Source: Paenibacillus phytohabitans
Lineage (GTDB): Bacteria > Bacillota > Bacilli > Paenibacillales > Paenibacillaceae
Length of the DNA: 64,000 nucleotides
Direction: 5' to 3'
NCBI RefSeq assembly: GCF_013141775.1
Contig: NZ_WHOB01000061.1
Coordinates: 1-64,000 of the forward strand
A program made the position numbers and the translations under genes. The notes below the pieces were generated by a model. The model saw nothing but the letters and a program-made list of their open reading frames with translations, was not told where the DNA came from and did no database searches. Below, piece after piece: positions 34,086 through 41,408 of the stretch (within the stretch, counting starts at the first letter, position 1; the number at the start of each line of letters is the position of its first letter).

Positions 34086-34101
34086 AGTTTGATATCAAAC
34101 T
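34086..34101. promoter_or_regulatory. MarR operator upstream of the hydrolase gene
   Basis: AGTTTGATATCAAACT is a perfect 16-bp palindrome in the gap between the MarR gene stop and the hydrolase start. The same sequence with one change is in the MarR promoter. Confidence 0.75.
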
Positions 34102-34117
34102 ATATAATATATTTTTT

Positions 34118-34540
34118 TTAAAAGTTGTTATTGATTTTAATTAGAATGCCCAGCAGCGCTTCCTTCTCCTGTTCGGTGACATTGAGGTAAAACTGCTCCA
34201 GCATGTCTGCGGATATCGCCTCAAAAACTGTTTCCAGCTCCCTCCCCTTCCCCGTCAGAGCAACGTACACAAACCTGGTGTCCTCCTTCTCCCTTTCCTT
34301 CGTCACCATGCCAAGCCGCACCAGCTTATCAACCAGTGCCGTGACGGTCGATTTGTCTTTATTAATTTTGGCGGAGATCTCTGCCATAGTAAGCCTCGGC
34401 TTCTGCAGCAGCGCATAAATAATGTCCCCGTGCGAAGTGCCGATACCTTCCAGCCCCTGCTTCACCATCTCTGCAACAATGAACCGGTTAACCTTCTCTC
34501 TGATCTTGGAGATCAGTGAAATCACATCTCTAGTTTCCAT
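34118..34540 (-). CDS. MarR family transcriptional regulator
   Basis: Winged-helix repressor of the MarR family, 140 residues, the normal length. The recognition region reads LTMAEISAKINKDKSTVTALVDKLVRLGMV, followed by the wing EREKEDTRFVYVALTGKG. It should bind the two 16-bp palindromes that flank it and repress itself and the downstream hydrolase/transporter genes. The frame extends eight codons to 34564, but those codons lie in the -10 element. With the ATG at 34540 almost at the predicted transcription start, the mRNA would be leaderless. Confidence 0.88.
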   Translation of the reverse strand: METRDVISLISKIREKVNRFIVAEMVKQGLEGIGTSHGDIIYALLQKPRLTMAEISAKINKDKSTVTALVDKLVRLGMVTKEREKEDTRFVYVALTGKGRELETVFEAISADMLEQFYLNVTEQEKEALLGILIKINNNF

Positions 34541-34546
34541 ACACGG

Positions 34547-34575
34547 ATTATAGTTTGACATCAAACTATTGTCAA
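34547..34575 (-). promoter_or_regulatory. MarR gene promoter with operator in the spacer
   Basis: On the minus strand TTGACA (34570-34575), 17 nt, TATAAT (34547-34552): a perfect sigma-A consensus. The operator AGTTTGACATCAAACT (34552-34567) fills the spacer, so repressor binding would exclude RNA polymerase. Confidence 0.85.
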
Positions 34576-34608
34576 TGGCGGCATTCTATATAGTGATGCA
34601 ACGCAGGT

Positions 34609-34971
34609 TTACTCATCGTCCGGATTATTTTCCAGCAACACCACATCTTCACCCTGCTGCTGTCTGATTGCAATGTTGGCTCTGCCCCATGAACACATTA
34701 CGTCAATAATTCCATTGGCTGTAGTTCCATATTCCGTTATATAATATTCAACTTTGGGCGGCATTTGATTATAAACCTGTCTGCCGATCATTCCGTCCCT
34801 TTCAAGTTCGCGGAGCTGCTGGATCAGAACCTTTTGCGAGATGCCCGGGATACTGCGCTGTAATTCACTTGTCCGTTTCTTACCCGACATTAGATTACAT
34901 ATGATTAACGCTTTCCACTTTCCTCCGAGAATTTCAAGCGTTGCTTCTATGCCTAAATAATATTCTTTCAT
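34609..34971 (-). CDS. HxlR family transcriptional regulator
   Basis: HxlR-type winged-helix regulator, 120 residues. The family signature is complete: LEILGGKWKALIICNLMSGKKRTSELQRSIPGISQKVLIQQLRELERDGMI, read in pieces, with the wing YNQMPPKVEYYITEYG. The ATG at 34971 has GAGGTG six bases upstream; GTG at 34980 is the alternative. It is divergent from a flavin-dependent oxidoreductase gene, the classical arrangement for quinone- or aldehyde-responsive HxlR members. Confidence 0.87.
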   Translation of the reverse strand: MKEYYLGIEATLEILGGKWKALIICNLMSGKKRTSELQRSIPGISQKVLIQQLRELERDGMIGRQVYNQMPPKVEYYITEYGTTANGIIDVMCSWGRANIAIRQQQGEDVVLLENNPDDE

Positions 34972-35169
34972 ACCAGCCACCTCATCACACCCTAATTAAT
35001 TTAGCCTATCTTATCTTATGATTTCTATCATGCCATATAACGATCCGGAGTCCAATGCACACTTTGAGGTAACCATGTTACTTTATTGTGTGTATTTACA
35101 TTTTTACAGGCTTCCAAAATAATATAAACAGCTGCACAAAACCAATATCCGCCGGAAAGGTGATTAAAT

Positions 35170-35700
35170 ATGAAAACCCTTGTGATCTTAGCACACCCTA
35201 ATATTGAGAATTCAAGAGTAAATAAAAGATGGAAACAGGAGCTGCTGCAGCATCCAGAGGAAGTTACGGTCCATGAGCTTTACAAGGAGTATCCGGACTG
35301 GAGCATTGATGTTCCGAAAGAGCAAGGTTTACTCGAAGCACATAGCCATATTATTTTTCAATTCCCTTTATATTGGTATAGCTACCCGCCTTTACTGAAA
35401 AAATGGCTGGATGACGTCCTCACTCACGGCTGGGCGTATGGTTCAAACGGGAATAAGCTGAGAGGAAAGAAGCTGGGGATAGCTATGTCCATTGGGGATA
35501 AGCAGGAAAATTACCTGCCTGCCGGTTCCGTTGCTTTTACTGTAGATGAGGTGATAGCCCCGTTTAAAGCCAGCGCAAGACATGTGGGTGCGATCGCATT
35601 ACCCAATTTCGCCGTCTTCGGAGCCTCCTTTCAGGCGGGTGATGAAGCAATCAATCAGAGCGCAGCAGACTATCTTCAATATATTATTGAGAATAGATAG
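35170..35700 (+). CDS. NAD(P)H oxidoreductase, flavodoxin-like (YwrO/KefF type)
   Basis: Flavodoxin-fold NAD(P)H dehydrogenase (quinone) of 176 residues. The start KTLVILAHPNIENSRVNKRW and the FMN-contact segment FQFPLYWYSYPPLLKKWLDDVLTHGWAYG are characteristic of the KefF/YwrO/general-stress-protein-14 group. It would reduce quinones by two electrons. Its divergent HxlR neighbour is the likely regulator. RBS AAGGTG is seven bases from the ATG. Confidence 0.88.
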   Translation: MKTLVILAHPNIENSRVNKRWKQELLQHPEEVTVHELYKEYPDWSIDVPKEQGLLEAHSHIIFQFPLYWYSYPPLLKKWLDDVLTHGWAYGSNGNKLRGKKLGIAMSIGDKQENYLPAGSVAFTVDEVIAPFKASARHVGAIALPNFAVFGASFQAGDEAINQSAADYLQYIIENR

Positions 35701-35734
35701 GGGCCCACAAACCTCCCTCTCACTTACTTTTGAG

Positions 35735-35915
35735 AATCCTGCACAAAATACAACTTTTCCCACTCATCTCGGCCATAATCCAGGATTGTTGTACAAAAGG
35801 CAGGATTTCTCTTCCTTCACGCGGCTTAACGGAATAATTCTTGCATTTTATACAACAATCCTATGAAATACCCTGATATCTAGACCTCAGAGTTGCAATA
35901 TGTACAACATTACTG
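35735..35915. repeat. Periodic array A of the CCTGCA-N5-TACAACA unit
   Basis: Four copies of a degenerate 20-nt unit: about 35737 (+), 35782 (-), 35838 (+) and 35891 (+), spaced 45-56 nt. The consensus across the window is CCTGCANNNNNTACAACA, usually followed by ATT. The sequences between are not conserved by eye. No gene lies in 35701-35970. Confidence 0.7.
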
Positions 35916-35970
35916 CCGGTAGGATGTGATTAACATATCTGCATTACCCAGATTGCCTTTATGATAACAT

Positions 35971-36378
35971 CTAGCCGATAATCCAATCGATTTCCTCAAT
36001 AGCAATGACTTCAATGTCATCACAATAGAAGTTAAACCGGTCCTCATTCTCAAAATCCCTGACAAGATATTTAACCGATTCCCAGCCCCTATCCGAAATA
36101 TTCAAAATCTCAAACCAGCTTAATTGGATTACTGCTCCTCCAGCAGCTAGTTGAAGGCTCCCTACTTTTTTGAAATGAATAGTGACCTTATATGTTCCTT
36201 TATCCCCTTTAGACATTAAAATAAAGTTGATCAGCAGCATGGGAGTATTGTATTCATCAAACAGCTGCACCGTATCCACTTCAACCCAATATCTGAAATC
36301 CGTAATGAACTTCAGATCATTAACTGTAAAATCATTTACTTTGGCGGTGATCCAATCCAGTTTTTTAATATCCGGCAT
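35971..36378 (-). CDS. Hypothetical protein
   Basis: Unrecognised soluble protein of 135 residues, rich in aromatic and acidic residues, with alternating beta-strand-like segments (WVEVDTVQLFDEY; LLINFILMSKGDKGTYKVTIHFKKV) and an acidic C-terminus. The base composition is AT-rich compared with neighbouring genes. It overlaps the next upstream frame by 43 bp. The set SagB-like gene, small ORF and this gene could be one operon. An immunity or carrier-type protein would fit the look, but there is no evidence for function. Confidence 0.6.
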   Translation of the reverse strand: MPDIKKLDWITAKVNDFTVNDLKFITDFRYWVEVDTVQLFDEYNTPMLLINFILMSKGDKGTYKVTIHFKKVGSLQLAAGGAVIQLSWFEILNISDRGWESVKYLVRDFENEDRFNFYCDDIEVIAIEEIDWIIG

Positions 36379-36653
36379 AGTTTATCAGCTCCAATATCAC
36401 TTAATAAACGGCTTATATTCATTTTGAAATGAATAACCTTTGGACTATTTAAAAAGTCTTCAATTTCCTCACAGTAATTTTTATCTTCTGTTTTATCAAG
36501 TTCATGATCCAGTAGATATTTTAGGGATGTTTCCGTTGTAAGCTCAAAATAGCCCAGGAAATTTCTAAAATCTTTATCCGCATTCAAATCGCCAAGGCAG
36601 CTATTCCCGTTTCTTCCCCACTGCGCCAAGATAGATAACAAACTCCTCATCAC
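36336..36653 (-). CDS. Small hypothetical protein, start uncertain
   Basis: An open frame of 105 codons overlapping the SagB-like gene by 53 bp and the next gene by 43 bp. The middle part (FRNFLGYFELTTETSLKYLLDHELDKTEDKNYCEEIEDFLNS) looks like helical protein; the first 20 residues, which lie over the SagB-like gene, do not. No good RBS for the ATG at 36653; a TTG near 36590 would place the start after the SagB-like stop. Function unknown. Confidence 0.45.
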   Translation of the reverse strand: MMRSLLSILAQWGRNGNSCLGDLNADKDFRNFLGYFELTTETSLKYLLDHELDKTEDKNYCEEIEDFLNSPKVIHFKMNISRLLSDIGADKLCRILKNWIGSPPK

Positions 36654-37362
36654 CGTCTAACTCCAATACCCCATCAATCAGCTTCTGATCATAGATACCA
36701 ATGGCGCAGGCACCTGCACCAATGGATTCGCTGGCTAAATACAGGTTCTGGCAGACATGTCCTACATCGATGAGGATTTTTTTGTGGGCGGAAATATCAT
36801 ATTTCCATTCGGAGCGGTAGGGTGTGGTACTCCAGGCAAACAGCACGGAAGCCTTGCGGGCAAAGTTAGGGACAAAGGGCTGATCCAAAGTGATCGCATC
36901 AATCTTCTGTTCCAGCTGATCTAATTCAAACATAAATAGGAGCTTATGCTCCACCGGGAGGTATCTGTAGATCCCTTGCGGAATGCCCTCTACCCGCATA
37001 ATCATTAAATAGGTTTCAAAGGTGTGTGTCGCCCCACTGCAGGGCACGGTCCGCAGCGTAAGCCCGTTCTTGCTCATGCCGGTGATCCCTTGGGTCGCCC
37101 ATAATAAATAGGATAACTCCTCCAGACTCAAAGTGTCGGCAGAATAGAAGCGTGTACTTCTTCTTTGCCCGATACAATCAAAGATATTGTCTTTACTCAC
37201 TACGTCTCTGCTAACCTTCGGCAGATCAATAATTAGTGATTCCGGATCAAACGGCTTAACAATTGGCGGCTGGGCAATTCCTTTGATCTTGTCTGTTTTA
37301 ATATGTTTGAATTCATGAAAATTCGATTTCAGAAAATTTCTTTGTTGTTCATATCTGGTCAT
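36601..37362 (-). CDS. SagB/ThcOx-type dehydrogenase (nitroreductase family)
   Basis: FMN-dependent oxidoreductase of the SagB/McbC branch of nitroreductases, 253 residues. The nitroreductase opening IGQRRSTRFYSADTLSLEELSYLLWATQGIT near residue 65, the PCSGATHTFETYLMIMRVEGIPQGIYRY segment and C-terminal VGHVCQNLYLASESIGAGACAIGIYD are diagnostic. Such enzymes oxidise azolines to thiazoles/oxazoles in modified peptides, but many stand-alone members occur. No cyclodehydratase (SagC/SagD) or obvious precursor peptide is nearby. RBS GGGAGG precedes the ATG by seven bases. Two unknown ORFs follow it. Confidence 0.85.
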   Translation of the reverse strand: MTRYEQQRNFLKSNFHEFKHIKTDKIKGIAQPPIVKPFDPESLIIDLPKVSRDVVSKDNIFDCIGQRRSTRFYSADTLSLEELSYLLWATQGITGMSKNGLTLRTVPCSGATHTFETYLMIMRVEGIPQGIYRYLPVEHKLLFMFELDQLEQKIDAITLDQPFVPNFARKASVLFAWSTTPYRSEWKYDISAHKKILIDVGHVCQNLYLASESIGAGACAIGIYDQKLIDGVLELDGDEEFVIYLGAVGKKRE

Positions 37363-37465
37363 AACAGATCCTCCCGGATTAACTTGATAGCTTTAATTTA
37401 CCACTCCGTTAAAAATAGATTGTGATTTCATTCACTTTCCACCTTACAAAAATTCAAATACCAAA

Positions 37466-37605
37466 AACCCTCCCCCACCCGAAGGGTAAGGGAAGGCTTA
37501 AATGTGTCGTCTGAAGCACGGCCGCTATATTTCCAGCTCCGCAAGCTTGATCAGACAGGGGAGCCGTTTACGCACGGCTTATTACGTTTCTGCTTGGCAC
37601 TGTGC
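37466..37605 (-). pseudogene. Degenerate relic of the gerE 3' end plus terminator
   Basis: Aligns by eye with the end and terminator of gerE at 50628-50790: shared blocks include AAGCTTGATCAG, GCCGTT.ACGCACGG and the distal AAAAACCCTCCCC hairpin. The frame is broken after LIKLAELEI. The hairpin at 37466-37500 has a T-run on the minus strand and now appears to serve as terminator for the GH84 gene. Confidence 0.6.
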
Positions 37606-37629
37606 TCTGGCGATATTGTGCTCTGCCGA

Positions 37630-39348
37630 TTATATTCCAGCCTCCGCATCCAACGTCAGCCGGTATCCGTTCTTTCCTTCCCTGGCAGCAAATCCCCAGG
37701 CCTCGGCGGCTCTCCAGGCCGGATCACTCCCCAGCCGGACCTCAAAGGCCTGACAAGCTTCTGCCCGCTTACGCAATTCTTCATCGGCTCCGGGCAGAGG
37801 CGTCCCGGCAACCTTCTGCCGCAAGGCTCTCCACAGCTCTACATCCGCCAGAGCTCTTTGCAGCCAGGGCCCTGCCTCTTCCTTAAACTTGGAATTCTCC
37901 ATTTCAAGTAACCGGTAGGAGACGCTCTCCAGGCGGTCGAAATACGCGTCAAGCCAGTGGATATCTTTTCTCTGCAAGGCCACTTTAAGTTCCTCATACC
38001 CGCCGCTATAGAGCTGGCTATTTAGATTCTGGCTGCAGAAGAACATCATATCCTCTGCCAGCTCTCCGGCGAATTCCCGGACCGACAGCTCCCAGGAAAG
38101 CTCCGGCATATAACGCTCACTGTTCCACATGTAGTGGGCCATTGTATTCAGCGTAATCTTGGAGCATTCCCATTGAATCATCGGATTCGCTACCACTGCC
38201 TGATGTCCGGTCTGACCAAGCTGCGAATAACGTCCGCGAACCGGGTCCAGAAACAGCCGGTCGTAGTCGGCATCATTAACGGGGATGTTGTCCCACAGCC
38301 ACAGCTCATGTCCGTAATAGCTGTAATTATTCCGTGCATCCCTGCTTCCGACTTGCCGGGCAAAGACGGAAGAGCCGGTCCAGAATATCCTGATATCCGT
38401 ATGCAGCTTCTCGCGGATATCCCGCTTATATTCGGTATCCCAGTTAGACCAGTATTCTGAGGGGCACATCACCAGAGTAACCTTCTGCAATTGACGGCTT
38501 AAATAGTCATAGACACGGTTTGCCACATAGGCGTGCGCCAATCCGGAGCGCTCCAGGTAATGGAGATTCTCCCCTGACAATGCGTAGTCGATGTCGTCCA
38601 TCAGCAGGGCGAAATGCCGGACACCGATGGCGATCATCGCTCTCAGCTTCGCTTCCAGACTGGAAAAATCATCTTCACTGCGAAACTGCAGATCGTTCCC
38701 CGGACTAATGCAATAATAGAAGTCCACCAGCTGGGCATCACATTCCTGCTTCAGCTCACGAATCTGGTCAAACATAGCCTCAGGATAAGGCTCACGCCAC
38801 AGCTCACGGTGATAGGGATCATCCTTGGGAGCATGCATGAAGGCGTTCATGCGGTGAGCCGCCATATAGCGCACAGCATCTATCCGGTCATCAAAGCTCC
38901 ACGGCGTGCCATAGAAACCTTCAATAATGCCGCGGACTGGAAAAGAAGGCTCATCGTGAATTGTAGCCACAGGCAACCGGCACTTACCTTCATCTATACT
39001 CAGCAGCCGGTGCAGAGCATCCATCCCATACCTTAGTCCTCTCTTATTGGAGGCAGCTATTGTAATTTTGCCGTCCATACGGATGTCCAGCCGGTAGCCA
39101 TCCGCCTTAAGCGATCCCTCATATTCAAGCTCCAGCGTGGCATTGCCCGTTGCGGGTGCCTCTCCTTCTTGCGGCGGTTCAATAATTACAATAGGGCCAT
39201 CCGCAGCAAGCGGCCACTCCCACTTCTGGATCATGGAGAACTTTGAAGTCAGCCCGATTCTCAGCTGCTGCCCTTCCAGCACCAGCTCCTCACCCTGATC
39301 GTAGTAGTCCCGGAAGTAATACTGCCGTTCCCGTAGCGGCATAGTCAT
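37630..39348 (-). CDS. GH84 beta-N-acetylglucosaminidase (hexosaminidase)
   Basis: Family 84 glycoside hydrolase, 572 residues, cleaving terminal GlcNAc by substrate-assisted catalysis. A hexosaminidase N-terminal domain (residues 1-130) precedes the barrel, which starts with FPVRGIIEGFYGTPWS; the catalytic pair is Asp251-Asp252 in FALLMDDIDYAL. Helical C-terminal part from about 440. There is no signal peptide, so it should act on imported oligosaccharides. The ATG at 39348 is seven bases from AAGGAGG. It ends the glycan-use operon. Confidence 0.9.
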   Translation of the reverse strand: MTMPLRERQYYFRDYYDQGEELVLEGQQLRIGLTSKFSMIQKWEWPLAADGPIVIIEPPQEGEAPATGNATLELEYEGSLKADGYRLDIRMDGKITIAASNKRGLRYGMDALHRLLSIDEGKCRLPVATIHDEPSFPVRGIIEGFYGTPWSFDDRIDAVRYMAAHRMNAFMHAPKDDPYHRELWREPYPEAMFDQIRELKQECDAQLVDFYYCISPGNDLQFRSEDDFSSLEAKLRAMIAIGVRHFALLMDDIDYALSGENLHYLERSGLAHAYVANRVYDYLSRQLQKVTLVMCPSEYWSNWDTEYKRDIREKLHTDIRIFWTGSSVFARQVGSRDARNNYSYYGHELWLWDNIPVNDADYDRLFLDPVRGRYSQLGQTGHQAVVANPMIQWECSKITLNTMAHYMWNSERYMPELSWELSVREFAGELAEDMMFFCSQNLNSQLYSGGYEELKVALQRKDIHWLDAYFDRLESVSYRLLEMENSKFKEEAGPWLQRALADVELWRALRQKVAGTPLPGADEELRKRAEACQAFEVRLGSDPAWRAAEAWGFAAREGKNGYRLTLDAEAGI

Positions 39349-39412
39349 ATTCACGCCTCCTTCAGCCTCACTATATAGCTCATATTGGTTCTCCCGGCTC
39401 TCAGGCTTAGGC

Positions 39413-41152
39413 TTAATCCGTAACCTTCACATTTCCAAACACGGCCTTGCCCCGCGAATCATTCCCCGGATTGCTGAGGGCTATGCCGATATACACCTTG
39501 CGTTTCATGGGGATCTGAACCGTTCCGACTGTCTGCCAGCTGCTCCCGTTTGCCGAAATCGACCCTTTGAACGTATTTCCGGTTCTGGTCAGCTTCAGCC
39601 ATTTCGGAGCCGAGGCGGCCGCAGTATGGTCGGTCATATCGCCTGCGGTTTCAGCACGATACTGGAAGGTCGCCCCATTCCCGGGGGTAAGCATCATATC
39701 CGCGTGCCTGGAATTATGGCCCAGCGATTCCCGGATCATAATGCCGGCCTTGGCCCAGCCGTCCAGCCAGCTGGTGGACTGCACCTTAACAACAATCTCC
39801 GCATTGCCGCTCACGGGCTGGTATATATAATTCAGCTGATCCGCATTCCCCCAAATATCCGTCGAGCTGCTGCTGAGTGTAAATTGCTTATTGGAAGCAT
39901 TGTAGGTGGCGTTCCCCGGCATGGAACCGATATTCCGCGCCTTCCACACAGCGGGCAGCTGGGCCGGATAGTCTTGCTCTACCGGAGCCGTCCAGCCTGG
40001 TGTCGGCCAGGTCTCACGTTCATGGATGTTCGCCAGCTCATCTTCCGGCCAGGCCCCGTAGGCAAAGAACGCCAGGCGCTTCACGTCCGGATAATTCTCG
40101 CGGATGCCTTTGTAGACCTCCTGATATTGATCATCGGTCCAGTCATTATCCAAGGTGGCTACGATGTCCGCAGCACTGCCGCTGATCCGGTCGCTCGTAT
40201 CCTTCAGGATGCCGTAGGAAGTGCTGTATACCCAATCACTGTTGAACTCCCAGTCATCAAAGTACGCCATCGGTGCGACAAAATCGATCTCGTCCTTGAA
40301 CTTGGCTACATTCTGTCCAACCTCTGTAAATTCCGGCGGCAAAATATACACACCAAGCTGCACATCCGGATTCGAGGATGCGGAAATATCCTCACGGATA
40401 TCGCCTACATACTGTCCAATTTGTTCGGTTCTCCATTCGTTCCACTGCTGACGCTGCGGCGAATCCGTATCAAAGTCAATGCTGAGCGGCGAATACCCGA
40501 ACTCCGCCTGATACTTTGCAACCGTATAATCACTGACGTCCATGTTGTAATTGTCGAAGCGGATCCAGTCCAGCACAACGCCGTCTACATCATAATTCTC
40601 AATCACTTCCTGAATGATGGAACGCTCATACTGCTGCACTTCATGATGAATTGGATTGACGAAATATTCATTGCCGTTAGAGCCTGTAAACGGAGTCTGA
40701 ACCCCGTCCACCAGTGCCTGCATCTGCCATTCATCGTGAGCCAGGAAGGCCTGCTGGTCATGGAACTGGGGAATCCAGGCATGAACCTTGATTCCTGCGG
40801 CATGAGCTGCCGTAATGACAGCCTGCAGGGCATCGAAATTCTGGTAGCCCTGGGCAATGGGCGCGATATCACTCTGATAAAACACACTGCCGGACGGAAC
40901 CTCATCATCTTCATCCTGCTTCACGTTCATGCTGATGACATCGACCCCGTAGCTGGTGGACAGACTGATGAAATTCTGGACATCCGCCATGTTCTTGAAC
41001 TGGTTCACGGTCCGTACAATCACTTCGGTCTCAAATGGGGGATTGCTCCCCTCCTCGGCCTGGGCCGGCAAGGGAAGGGAACCACCCGCTACCGAAGAAA
41101 CCAACACGATTCCCAACACTGCCATGAACCCTGATCTCAGTGCAAATGTCAT
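39413..41152 (-). CDS. Secreted GHL10-type glycosyl hydrolase-like protein
   Basis: Exported protein of 579 residues. Signal peptide MTFALRSGFMAVLGIVLVSS to about AQA; residues 38-370 form a TIM-barrel of the GHL10/FenI-like group (IKVHAWIPQFHD; YDVDGVVLDWIRFDNYNMD; DFVAPMAYFDDW), and residues 410-579 a beta-sandwich resembling DUF1349/laminin-G-type carbohydrate-binding modules (WADAGIMIRESL-like segment, KWLKLTRTGNTFKGSIS). It may trim or bind glycans outside the cell before import. RBS GGAGG. A MITE-like element separates it from the binding-protein gene. Confidence 0.82.
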   Translation of the reverse strand: MTFALRSGFMAVLGIVLVSSVAGGSLPLPAQAEEGSNPPFETEVIVRTVNQFKNMADVQNFISLSTSYGVDVISMNVKQDEDDEVPSGSVFYQSDIAPIAQGYQNFDALQAVITAAHAAGIKVHAWIPQFHDQQAFLAHDEWQMQALVDGVQTPFTGSNGNEYFVNPIHHEVQQYERSIIQEVIENYDVDGVVLDWIRFDNYNMDVSDYTVAKYQAEFGYSPLSIDFDTDSPQRQQWNEWRTEQIGQYVGDIREDISASSNPDVQLGVYILPPEFTEVGQNVAKFKDEIDFVAPMAYFDDWEFNSDWVYSTSYGILKDTSDRISGSAADIVATLDNDWTDDQYQEVYKGIRENYPDVKRLAFFAYGAWPEDELANIHERETWPTPGWTAPVEQDYPAQLPAVWKARNIGSMPGNATYNASNKQFTLSSSSTDIWGNADQLNYIYQPVSGNAEIVVKVQSTSWLDGWAKAGIMIRESLGHNSRHADMMLTPGNGATFQYRAETAGDMTDHTAAASAPKWLKLTRTGNTFKGSISANGSSWQTVGTVQIPMKRKVYIGIALSNPGNDSRGKAVFGNVKVTD

Positions 41153-41186
41153 AATCTCGCCTCCACATCATAGTCTTATTGAACTT

Positions 41187-41402
41187 CTATATAAGGCGCA
41201 CTTAAGATTTGAACTTGAAGCATATTCGTCACTACGGTGAACATTTGGACTTTCGGCCGCTGTTGTCCCCAAATTTCCTGATTATAACCGCTTTCGCGGT
41301 AGAAATCCGGTGACAAAGGCGGTCGCTATCGCTCCTACAGTTCCAAATTTCCCCTTCGCTTCTTTTTGCTTTTCGTTAGTTTCTTTAGTGCTTCCTATAT
41401 AA
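41187..41402. mobile_element. MITE-like element, copy 2, inside the glycan operon
   Basis: Second copy of the 215-bp element at 9078-9292, in the same orientation. Left end CTATATAAGGCGCACTTAAG; the inverted right end TTATATAGGAAGCACTAAAG is related. The internal inverted arms (TTGTCCCCAAATTTC and GAAATCCGGTGACAA) are partly decayed relative to copy 1. It lies between the binding-protein and GHL10 genes, both minus strand. Confidence 0.75.
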
Positions 41403-41408
41403 CAAGAA

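Noticed and set aside
35735..35915. CRISPR array
   Set aside because: Spacing is right, but repeats are degenerate, occur on both strands and are only four per cluster; no cas genes are in the window.
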